Part shown: positions 11,643 to 21,423 of the stretch, piece by piece | How positions within the stretch are numbered: the stretch's first letter is position 1 | Layout: every line of letters starts with the position of its first letter | Assembly (NCBI GenBank): GCA_010015805.1 | Contig: ML978125.1 | Span: 1,798,001 to 1,862,000 of the forward strand | Reading direction: 5' to 3' | DNA: 64,000 nt | From: Rhizodiscina lignyota | Lineage: Eukaryota; Ascomycota; Dothideomycetes; Aulographales; Rhizodiscinaceae | Translations under genes and position numbers: made by a program | The notes under the pieces: model-generated | Told to the model about the DNA's origin: nothing | What the model saw: the letters and a program-made list of their open reading frames with translations, nothing else | The model's database searches: none

Positions 11643-13305
11643 ATGTCGAGCTCCGAGTACAGCGCGGACGAAAAGCTGCCCTCAGACAAGGATCTGGAGA
11701 AGAATGTTGTGAATGTAGAAAAGAGGTCTGTGGATCTTGATAAGAGCTCCGTGGACTTGGAGAAAGGACCACCTCCAATTCTCGAGGATGTTGAGGGCAT
11801 CAGGGATGAGCCATTGGCCCGACATGAGACTGATGTCGCACATCTAATGAACCTCGGTGAGGGTATTGTGGGGTGGGACTCTCGACAGGACCCTCAAAAT
11901 CCACTGTGAGTGCAGCATAGCAGCACTGTGTGAGGTTCTGAAGCTGATGCTCTTGTTCAGCAACTGGCCAGCACCCAAGCGACGGATTGTGATGGCGCTC
12001 ATCAGCATGATCACGTTCTGCAGTCCTCTAGGCTCTTCCATTTTCGCCCCTGGAATTACATACACTATGGCTGAGCTTCACGAAACTTCACAAGCAATCG
12101 GATCCCTTATGATTACGATATATCTCCTCGGCTATGCACTTGGGCCGCTTTTCCTTTCACCGCTGAGCGAGATCTACGGCCGATATATCGTCATCGTAAT
12201 TTCTACATGGACCTTTAATGTATTCCTCTTGGGATGTGGCTTTGTGCACAGCATGCCAGGCTTGATAGTCCTGCGATTGCTAGCTGGGACTGGAGGCTCC
12301 GCTGTCATGGCAATTGCCCCGGCCATCGTGGCGGACCTGTACCATATCGAACGCCGAGGTTTTGCAATGGGCATAGTGTTCATCATACAATGCCTCAGCC
12401 CAGCTATTGGACCAATCTGTGGAGGGTTCATTGCCCAGCAACTTGGATGGCGATGGGCGTATTGGATCCTGCTGATAGCCAGTGGAGTTGTTACGACTAT
12501 CATAACATTTGTCATGCCAGAATGCTATGCTCCAACAGTTCTGGACCGAAAGACGAAGCGACTCAGAAAGGAACTTGGCCGGAACGATCTCCGCTCAGTC
12601 CTAGCCCTTCCAGTGACCAAGGGGGAGCTGATGAAACGGAGCCTCATCCGTCCGATGAAGCTTCTCACGAGGTCACCTATCGTATTCTTGTTTTCGCTCT
12701 ATGTGGCCACAATTTACGGCATGCTCTATCTGTGTTTCACAACGATACCATCGGTCTACTCTGACCAGTATGGATGGTCTATCGAGTTCACAGGCCTGGT
12801 CTACATCAGCTTTGGCATCGGCATGTTTTGTTCGCTGCTCGTCATCATGAAGACAAGTGATTCCACGATGATAAAGATGCGCAAGAAGAATGGTGGAGTC
12901 TTCGAACCCGAGATGCGCCTGCCATACACCATCTACTTCGCAGTTCTTACGGGGCCGGGACTGTTAGTCTACGGCTGGACAGCAGACAAACACGTGCACT
13001 GGATAGTTCCGATGTTGGGGCTGATACCTTTCGGTTTCGGGATGGTTGGCCTGTTCACCTCCTGCCAGACTTACATCGTCGATTCGTTCACGCGCTATGC
13101 GGCATCTGCCATAGCCGCAACGACGTGCCTGCGTTCACTCGTCGGTGCATTTCTTCCTTTTGCAGGACCTCCATTATTCGCGTCGCTGGGTCTTGGATGG
13201 GGTAATACTCTTCTGGGTGGGATTGCAATAATCATGTGTCCCTTACCAGTACTCTTCTACAAATATGGACGTATTGTACGGGAAAGATTTCCCGTAGAGC
13301 TGTAG
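11643..13305 (+). CDS. MFS drug:H+ antiporter (DHA1-type multidrug transporter)
   Basis: 535-residue plasma-membrane exporter of the MFS DHA1 group. Exons: 11643-11905 and 11961-13305 (55-nt intron). A long acidic/basic cytosolic N-tail precedes the hallmark NPLNWPAPKRR entry to TM1. Family motifs: LGYALGPLFLSPLSEIYGR (motif A region), VLRLLAGTGGSAVMAIAPAI, AIGPICGGFIAQQLGWRWAY (motif C) and PLLFASLGLGW near TM12, ending VRERFPVEL. Relatives export azoles, polyamines or secondary metabolites; the substrate here is unknown. Notably, a diverged copy of its last about 40 codons lies 2 kb downstream, after a block of unrelated repeat-family sequence. Confidence 0.9.
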
Positions 13306-13339
13306 CGCTAGATCTTTATTAAATACTATCATTCAGGGA

Positions 13340-14780
13340 GATCATGAGATGAACACAGGCAGCGATGATGAGGAGCTTGCAGATGTGCAGGGAGACGATG
13401 AGGTGGCTTGGACAGCGATGATGATGAGGAGCTTGTGTGGGGGGAAGAGATGCAAGAGCTTGGCCTCCCGGGTGATGAAGATGTGGGAGCATTCCCACCC
13501 CTGCCGTTGTGCCTCAGTCGAACAAGCGCCGAAGTGAAATAGATAGGTTCCTCGCACACGCCGACCCCTTTCTGGCCCTGTATCAAGAACTCGAGCACCG
13601 GATGCTCGTCCTTTTGCCGGCAGGCTCTACATCTCAACACCCGGTCCTTGGCGATGTTGTTAAGGCGCACACCCCGAAAGGCTTTGACGTTCTGCATCTA
13701 CTGCATGTGTCAGCCAAGCTACCTAGTCGCTGAGAGTGGAATAATGCCTGGCAACCTTCGATACTCGACGACCCCAGCTATACGATCAAGCAGTTGTTCC
13801 TCCGCATATTTTCGCAAATCGGCAAGGATTCTCGCCAGGCTGTTATGGACTTCATTTCAATGAAATTCTGGTATTTAACAGTGGAGGGCCGCCGGATTAA
13901 GGGCGATGCGATGTACTGGGCTTCTCCGTTCATCCAGGTGCTACAGTGGTTTCGCGAGACTTTTCTCGAGCTGGCAATTCGGCAGGGCTTGAAGACCATT
14001 ATTATCTATGGTTATTACGCTGCTGTCGGCATGCGCGAGTGGTGGCTGAGGAACCCACATCTCCACTCTCTGGTCGAGCTCCGGTTTGTTAAGCACCTCG
14101 AGTGGACTGGTCTTTGGGCGAACAAAGAACAGTTTCAGCACGAAATCAACTGAAGTCAATTGCGGCTGCCCTTGGAATCGCATGCGACACTGACTGGATG
14201 CGCCAGAGTCACAAACATGAGAAGGTCGCGCGACACGAGTTGGACATTCTTGTGAGGCGTCGAAAAAGCGCGTGGGCAAAGCAACGCGTACAGGACGAAC
14301 CAAAACGGCTACCGCGATCGGCAGAGAGCGCTGCGAAAGAACGCGTATGCGACGAACAAGGACGGATTCCGTGATCGCAAAAAGGCGTCGGAAAAGAAAG
14401 CCTATGCCAGCAACAAGAACGGACGTCGCGACAGGCAACTCGCAAAGCAGAACCATCAGTACCGCACGAACGAGGGCGGATTCCGCGACAAGGTCAATGC
14501 CGCGCGAAACCACGCCTACAAGACCAACGAGAACGGCGCGCGTGATAGGCACAAGGCTTCTTTCGAGGCGTCGTACTGGGACCTTGACACTGGCATCAGA
14601 GAGAAAAAGCTCGAACGGGGAAGAGACGACTACCATGAGAAGGCAGCAGATCAGGACTGGCTCGATGCCAAGAACGCCAAACGAGCTGCTGAGACCGCCG
14701 CCCGTGTTGCAGACAACATACCACAACAGGCTCTACGATTCTACGAACCTTGTGGGGTATGGATGTCAAGTTCCGCTCCT
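13340..14780 (+). pseudogene. Broken copy A of an unrecognised multicopy gene family (19-residue repeat family)
   Basis: Begins about 35 bp after the MFS stop codon. An acidic opening is followed by DRFLAHADPFLALYQELEHR, then the conserved core (QAVMDFISMKFWYLTVEGRR, IKGDAMYWASPF, GMREWWLRNPHLHSL). Next, from about 14,286 to 14,570, come about five units of roughly 19 residues containing Y-x-T/S-N-x-N/G-G-x-R-D-R/K, and a Cys-containing end (ALRFYEPCGVWM). The pieces lie in different frames and are interrupted by stop codons, so this copy is not a working gene. A better-preserved relative lies at 44.6-46.5 kb on the minus strand. I recognise no known domain. Roles such as nucleic-acid binding would be guesses from the charged repeats and Cys/His motifs. 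Confidence 0.8.
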
Positions 14781-15305
14781 CAATGGCGTACCCTCAGGAC
14801 AAGCCGCCGCGAGCCTCACGTCTGCTTTACCTGTTTGTTCTGTCACCTTCTGGCGTAAGCCTCGAAGTACAAGATTATACGCCAAACATCCGGGGCTATC
14901 GTTCGTCTCGTTAGTTATCGCCCCTAGTGTGTAGTGAATGTCGCTCAAGAGATTTTCGACTTCCTTGTTGCTTATTTCACTACTCTTGCAAAGCTCGAGC
15001 GCATGCAAAACGGCGCAGAGCCGTTTCTCCAGCGCCTGATAAAGGGCGAGGGAGGGGTCGGACTGAGTGAGGAGCTCGCCAACGACTGGGGATGGTGGCG
15101 GAGCTCGATCATCACAGGCTCCAAGCTGCTTCGTATCCGAATCCATACCATCAGTTCCATGCTCTTTTAACCAGACATCGTCTACCGGTTCATCGACGGG
15201 CTTATCCTCATCGTCGAAAATGGTAGTGTCGTCGACTTGGTCATCCTCATCACTGGGTCTTGGATGGGTTAACACTCTCCTGGGTTTCATTTGCATAATA
15301 CACAT
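14781..15305 (-). pseudogene. Possible related copy B, opposite strand, acidic N-terminal part only
   Basis: An open frame on the minus strand encodes an acidic stretch (SDEDDQVDDTTIFDDEDKPV) and then LTQSDPSLALYQALEKRL, which lines up with the DPF-x-ALY-x-ELE-x-RM-L segment near the start of copies A and D. After that the similarity is lost (LLSDIHYTLGAITNETND and onward), and no core or 19-residue repeats follow. It sits tail-to-tail with copy A, and its upstream end runs into the duplicated MFS 3' end. It may be a truncated relative or a separate gene sharing one motif; confidence is moderate because the match is short. Confidence 0.5.
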
Positions 15306-15378
15306 GCATATAATGTCTCCCTTACTAATTCTTTTCTACAAATTTGGAGGCGTTGTACGGCGAAATTCCCAGTAGAGC
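15253..15378 (+). pseudogene. Duplicated, diverged 3' end of an MFS drug transporter gene
   Basis: Translates as LGLGWVNTLLGF, then PLLILFYKFGGVVRR and a stop, matching the true C-terminus at 13.19-13.31 kb (LGLGWGNTLLGG, PLPVLFYKYGRIVRE). The DNA match continues past the stop codon (GCGCTAGATCTT in both, then AAAC/TACTATCATTC-like sequence). By eye, identity is roughly 75-80% with a small insertion. No upstream MFS coding sequence accompanies it, so it is a fragment, either of a lost paralogue or of a segmental duplication. Confidence 0.85.
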
Positions 15379-15493
15379 TTTAGCGCTAGATCTTCATCAA
15401 ACACTGTTATTCTGAAGTAGACTACCAATCCTCATAGTCACGTTGTCTGGCTTATGCAAAGCAACGACCATATCTGTTGAAGCGGCCGAACCA

Positions 15494-17571
15494 CTATACT
15501 AGCTTATCGGGAAGCTTCTCCGGCATCCTTTCGCCACTTCCACTTGGGGATTCCGTGCCCTCGAGAACACCGGCCTCGCCATGGATCAAATGTTCGACGT
15601 TCACACGTGGTCCCTTGAACCACTTCCGCCCGGAAAAGGCGTAGTAAAGGAGGGCAAACATCATCTGGTTTCGTCAGCTATTTTGCATCTCACGAGCCAA
15701 TCGCCCAACCCCAACTACTTACCACTCCGCCATAAATGAGACAAGTGTAGTTCATTGTGAGGTCGTTTAGATCCTTGCCTTTGACTGATGGGAAAGTCAA
15801 AGCAGGGATGATAAGAAGCAGCCATCCAACAGCCACGGCGCCAATCGGCTTGGACCATCGGCCGAGGTGCCACGGTCCTGCGCGTATGTGGGTTAGCATG
15901 CGATGGTTGGGGGCACAACCCTTGAATTTTGTACTGACCTGGTCTGAACTTGTCACCGGCAAAGAAAAGCTTCAGTCCAATGGGAGTAACAAAGGCAATA
16001 TATTGACCAATGGCTCCGATACTGAAGACCGCTCCAATCGCAACCGGGGATGCGAAAAGCAAGAGGCCCAGCAAAGCGGCAATCGTGAGAACGAACCAGA
16101 CGCTGTTCACGGGCGTCTTCGTCCTGGAGTTGACTTTACTCCACCACCTGCTACCAGGGATAGCGCCATCGCGGGAGTACGCAAAAATGACGCGAGATGC
16201 CGCGATGGTACATCCTTGTCCAACGAAAAATTGGGCAATGATGTTGAGTGCGAACATGGCTAGCAGTCGTTAGCAATCTTAAATGCGGATTTCTGCTGCT
16301 GCAAGCATACCAAGACCGGACTTTTTGCCCAAGACTTGCACACACAGACTAGCCATGGGCTGTCCATATGGACCAGCAACAACATCAGCGACATCTTTGA
16401 CGGTATATGCGATCACGAGGATGATGGCGAAGCCGAGGTAAAGGCCGAGCTGTCCTGTCATAACAATGGCTCGCGGCTGTTCCTGGTCAGTCGTAATTGG
16501 AATGGAAGAATACAATATTACTTACACCGGCTATGTTTGCGTTTGAGCACTCTTCACTAAGGTGGAATGGAGTGTCATATCCTATATGTTTGTCAGAAAT
16601 GTGCGGTCTCGCTTCATGGTGATTAAGCCCTACCAGACATAGTCCAAATGACCGAGAGGAAGCCCTGCTCCTTGTAAACAATAACTCATTCTTCCCAAAT
16701 ATTTTATACTGACCATTATTACACTCCAGCCAACCGGCCACTCCGTCCCATTCTCAATATTTACCCAAACGGTATCGTTATCGTTGAATTTGGGGCGATT
16801 AATCGAAGATGCAGGTAACCAGATGCAGAATATAATTAAAACACCCATATTAACAATCGTCCCGACAATGTTTAGTTGGCCCAAAAACTTGGTGGCATTC
16901 ATCGTCAACAGCCCCTGGATTAGCAGGATAAGCAGGAACACGAGGTATAAGTGCCAATCTTTCCCCACGTAGTCGGGATTTCCAATTTCTGCTGCGGCGA
17001 TTATCATGGCGGCAAGCGCGTAGTTAACGGAGCAAGGCCCGGTAGCAAAGCCGGCGAAATTGGACCATCCAACGACCCAAGATGCGAACGGGCCCCACCC
17101 TTCGGGTGCAAGTACAGCAGTGGCGTAATAGAGTCCACCGGCAGTGGGCATACTGGAGCATAGCTCGGCCATGCCAAATACGACACTCTGAATGAGAATG
17201 CCGGCCACTATCCATCCCCATGTTGAACCAGCTTGGCCAGAGTAGGCAAGGTTGTAGGACAAAGTCGAGGCAATCGACGGCAGTAGGCCGAGCACAGAGA
17301 ATGAGACGGAAAATGATTCTATCCAAGTGAGATCACTGGGATTGATTAGTTAAGGTATCGCGCATGGTATTTAGATCAAGGCTTGCCGTTTAAACTCCTG
17401 TTTGTATCCCAATGCCACCAGAACTTCTTCGTCCGCGTCGGCAACATGGTCTATGACTGCGTGCTCGCCCCTTTTCGTGAAGATAGACGTGACATGGAGC
17501 GAGTTCTCGTTTACAGTATGACGCGTTCCCCCGGCGGAGACGACCGACGCATTCCGCTGAGTATCTCCCAT
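15494..17571 (-). CDS. Amino acid/choline/GABA permease (APC superfamily, ACT family)
   Basis: 570-residue, 12-TM permease related to fungal GABA and choline permeases (Uga4/Hnm1 type). Exons: 17571-17387, 17335-16714, 16664-16634 (31 nt), 16581-16526, 16482-16311, 16259-15939, 15877-15723 and 15664-15494. Intron 1 uses a GC donor (gcaagc) with a normal cag end; the others are GT-AG and phases are consistent throughout. Landmarks: ESFSVSFSVLGLLPSIAST (TM1), SSMPTAGGLYYATAVLAP, MSGYDTPFHLSEECSNANIA before the exon joint, QPRAIVMTGQLG, SRVIFAYSRDGAIPGSRWW, and KTPVNSVW in the loop before TM9. The tail is short and charged. A TATATA element lies about 90 bp upstream. Substrate choice among GABA, choline and other amines cannot be fixed from sequence. 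Confidence 0.9.
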
Positions 17572-19358
17572 TGCTTGTGATGAATTGGGTGACAGGCTCC
17601 TCCAATTGCGTATTTTTTAATACATGGACCTTCACCTCCGCGCGGAAGAGAGAATTGGATATATAAGAAGAAAGGACGCCACGGATTTCGGGCTATTACG
17701 AAACAGTATACTTATCGCGAGCTCTTGGAAGAAATCTGGATGAGGTTTGAGGGGTCTCTTAAAGTCAAATGCGGTCGCGCACACCGAGACAACTGCCACC
17801 AGATAATCCTAGATAAGGATCGTTGTTCGAGGCGCGTATCACGTATGGGGATACAACAGACGCGGCAGGGCTCAAGCGAAATGCGCCTCCGCACCCGCCC
17901 TCGGTCGCACAGTCTCATGGGAGGTCAACGCGAAGGCGCCATGTCGGCATAGATAACGACCTTCCATTGCGAGTTAGATGATCGTGTGAGTGGTGGTATG
18001 CCCTCACTGTCAATCACTGCATTACGGCTGTTCCGATAACGAGGGGATGTCGACGAGGTTGATATGGCCCTAAGCTCGTTACAACGTTAGCTGCAGCGGC
18101 TAAGCTCCATCAAGACATGGAGACCCGTCTATCGCTTTCCGTTCCGCAATTCTAGGCTCCGGCCAAATGGCATTGTCAGATTGCTTGGTGGTGGTGGCGC
18201 AAAAAGCAATTGGTCGTCTCGTTCGTATGCTCCACCGCCAAACGACGCAACAACTGGAACAAATAGAGTGGAGTATTGCATCGTGTGATACTTGCTTCCG
18301 AGTCGAGGATAGAGTGAGTCAGAAGCTTAAAGCAACCTGGCGATTAGGATACATACACAATTACTCCGACTCTCCTTGGCCAGCACAGGCTGGTATCATA
18401 AATGATAATATCCCAAGATGGCCAACTCCACGACCAAAACCACTCTGAATGGACAAGGAGTAATGCAAATCTCACCTTTCTCGGCGCCCTCTCTGACACT
18501 GACGTTCTTCTCTATCTGATACCCAGCAGCGGCGTCATCCCCGTACTGAGCAGTATCAAATTCAAACCAAGGTCTGCGGACGCTAACCTTAAGCAGGTTT
18601 TTCGTAACCTGGAATGTGAGCCGACGAGTGGGAGAGTATAAGTGCATTTAATGCTCAAGGCCAGTACCAACGTCTATCGTTGTTGGAAAAAGTATGTCGC
18701 CCGACAGGTTTTGCTCTTCCCGACAATTGGACGATTGGCGAGCTGAATGAATGGTGATGATGCGCAACAACAAAGGAGATGTTCCAATACTACCTAATGC
18801 TCACAGACAGAACTTCGGCTCATACGCGCAAGATAATGCGTAAACGAAGGTATCTGAGATTCAGTGTTTCGAAAGGGCTTGTTCTAGTAGCTGGTTGAAA
18901 GCCCAGCCACCTCAATTTTTAACAACACCAACTGCGAAAATGCGCCCACGATATCCATACGAAGCTCAGAAATGACCAGAATTCGCCTGAAAAGTACTGG
19001 ATACTTGGTTCTATCATAGAAAATCTTGTTCTAAATGTTCAGAAGGTAAAAATGTCATTAGGGCGATATTTTCCTTGATTTCTCTTATCATGAATTTGAT
19101 TTGCCCACCAGCCTCTTTGACAGCCTCTTGATTTCAGTCCTAGCCACCAACCACTCCCAATGCTTCCCGCCTCATAAATCATTGTCCTGCCTCTCGCTAT
19201 GTTTTCATCTCAGTTGGACTGTCATCTCCCTCACTCTCATTGCCATTGTTGCTGCTCGTGGTAACTGCAAGGTTGCGTGCGCAATTGAGCTGCCGTCCGG
19301 TACCACGACAGGAGAGCGTTAAAAACTATCATTGCAGTCTTCTCAAGTTCTCTTCGCG
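17572..19358. other. Long intergenic region, no gene recognised
   Basis: About 1.8 kb between divergent genes. Apart from the permease promoter at its left end and C/T-rich leader sequence at its right (19,090-19,350), I see only short, unsupported reading frames and no tRNA-like or repeat structure. Confidence 0.4.
17656..17667 (-). promoter_or_regulatory. TATA-like box of the permease gene
   Basis: CTTATATATCC on the minus strand, about 90 bp before the permease ATG, at a usual spacing for a fungal TATA element. Confidence 0.45.
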
Positions 19359-20722
19359 ATGTCTCCTTCGAGTAAATTCATATACGCAACATTACCGGCT
19401 CTGGTCCTAGGGCAAACTTTTTCTGCTGGAGAAGTAATCCCTATTACGCTTGATGGTGGGTAAACGAACCAAAAAGTCAGAGGATAAGCAGGTACTAATA
19501 TTGTTTCAGGATACATCACTTCGATAACATTACCATACTGGAGCGGTGAGAGTGCAGCTGCGACTGCTCCGATAACTGTCACGCCCACGCCGGAAATTAT
19601 CTCTGGTGCTATCAACAGCGCTGCTTCAGCGGTATCGTCAATAGAGTCAGCGGCCAACTCTATCTTGTCAGGCTCTGCCAGCAGTAAGTTTATCTCCTCT
19701 AGAGACTCCGAATTTCTATCTGAGAATGTATAGGCCTCAGTCTCGCAACCATCGCTGTCTCAATCGTCGTCCCTGTCATACCATCAGCTACCTCTCGAGC
19801 ATCAACACTCACAACCCCATCAACAGCGCCAGTGGCAACAGCATCCACAGAACAGAGTGTGACTTCAGTGCCCAGTTCTACACCTCAATCCAATTCCGAA
19901 TCCGTGCAAAGCGCAACGGTTCCCGCTTCGACTCCGAGCAGTTCACCACAGCCTTCGACAACCAACGCACTTTCCGTTTTGATCTCAGCGTTCAGCGGTA
20001 CAACAACGGTCACATTCTCAACGACCTCTGGCGCAAGTTCTGAGACTTCCACTATCTCAACGACTGCCTCGTCTGGCGAGATCCCATCGAGCGTCGCATT
20101 CTCATATATCCCTCCACTTCCACCAGCATCATCCACAGGATCCGCATCGCCAACAGGATCTGCATCACCCTCAGAGTCCGCATCGCCCACAGGATCCACA
20201 ACACCATCAGGGTCCGCAACAACTTCAGAGTCTACATCACCCTCAGGATCCGCATCATCTTCTTCCGGGACGACTGTAATTGTGCCGGTACCAACGAGCC
20301 GGGAATCATCGATCCGCTCAAGCGCATCAAGTGTCGCATCATCCATCGCATCAGCGGTCTCATCGCACATATCGAGCCTGTCAAGCGAAATATCGAGCGC
20401 CACTGCTTCCGAAAGCAGTAGAGTATCGGGTGTTGAATCATCGGTTTCATCGAAGGTCTCTAGTATCGAATCGTCCGCAAGCAGCGTCGTCAGTGTGGCC
20501 AGCACCTTGGCAACCACGACGTCAAGCAGGGCTTCGACCTCTACAACAGCTTCTGGATCGAGTTCAAGCTCGTCCAGCTCAACCAGTACCATTGGCGCTT
20601 CTTCGGGCTCCGCGACGGCACCTGTCCCAACGGCATCGCCAGGAGCCGCAGGCCGAACTATGTCCAACGGCCTTGTCAGCGGTGGACTGATTGGGCTTGT
20701 GGTCGCCTGGCTGATTGCATAA
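19359..20722 (+). CDS. GPI-anchored Ser/Thr-rich cell-wall protein (mucin-like)
   Basis: 419-residue secreted protein with exons 19359-19455, 19510-19683 and 19734-20722. A signal peptide (KFIYATLPALVLGQTFSA) is followed by a short unique region (GYITSITLPYWSGE) and then about 300 residues dominated by Ser, Thr, Ala and Pro. These include a run of short imperfect repeats of the type GSASPTGSASPSESASPTG around 20,130-20,260 and an SS-x-ASS-rich zone after it. The C-terminus has a small-residue site before a hydrophobic tail (GLVSGGLIGLVVAWLIA), as expected for a GPI anchor. It is likely heavily O-mannosylated and wall-bound. The sequence gives no enzymatic domain; adhesion is possible but unproven. 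Confidence 0.85.
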
Positions 20723-21423
20723 CCGAATTATTGAGTCTGTTACGAATTATGGGACGGCATGCTTCGAGCGATAATTTTATTCTTTCATGTATATCTTCAT
20801 CAGTTGTTATGTTTCTGCATAGAGGTTCTGGACGACACCGTCAGATTATGTACCCTTAATCGTTAATGGAAATGATACCCATACTAAATTTACCTTGGCT
20901 ACCACCTTTTGCACCGGCACAAGGGTGACAAGAAGATTTAGGGCAGCTTTCAAGATACTGAACTTCTATGATCTATAGCCTCTACGCCGGATAAAGGGCA
21001 CGAGTTTTTTAAGGTCTGTTATTGTTATATACACTCTACAGAACGTAGAACTAACCTTTTTGAGATAGTCTTGCTAGCCTGAAAATACGAGAGCTGCTCG
21101 CCCGCCATTTATCTTATCACGCTCGAGTAAGACACTATTCCGTGACCGATCTCGCATTATGACGATAGTATCACTTGTTGAGACAACCCTCCCTCTTGGC
21201 AATCGTTGAGATCGTCTATTTCTGCTGTACCTTTGAGATGCTGATGGTTGGTAGCTGCTGCAGCCAAGAGACTTGGTTGATTCAGCGCCACCAAGGACGC
21301 ATGGGGAAAGACACTGCATTGGGTAATTATGCTCGACCATACTCAAAAATATTCGACTACATAAAGCGAGCATCATGAAAGGCAATTTGTCCCTCAGTCA
21401 GGTTTTGCTCTCAGTGGGACAAG
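20723..21423. other. Intergenic region holding one copy of a dispersed repeat
   Basis: 701 bp between co-directional genes. The middle (20,975-21,127) is repeated near 39.7 kb; the rest is promoter and 3' sequence. Confidence 0.5.
20975..21127. repeat. Dispersed non-coding repeat R, copy 1
   Basis: Shares ATAGCCTCTAC, GATAAAG, a GTTTTTTAAG-like tract, TATATACAC, the exact 14-mer GAACGTAGAACTAA (21041-21054) and CACGCTCGAG, in the same order and similar spacing, with 39,677-39,853. No coding potential was seen. It looks like an old short transposon-derived sequence or shared promoter block. Confidence 0.75.

Noticed and set aside
13509-14150. Reading copy A of the repeat family as an intact gene
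   Set aside because: Its parts lie in different frames with stop codons between; treated as a broken copy.
17572-19358. Several 60-90 codon frames in the long gap beside the permease
   Set aside because: None has a recognisable motif, and both strands carry similarly weak frames.
20232-20450. Antisense frames over the Ser/Thr-rich gene
   Set aside because: Shadows of the low-complexity coding strand.
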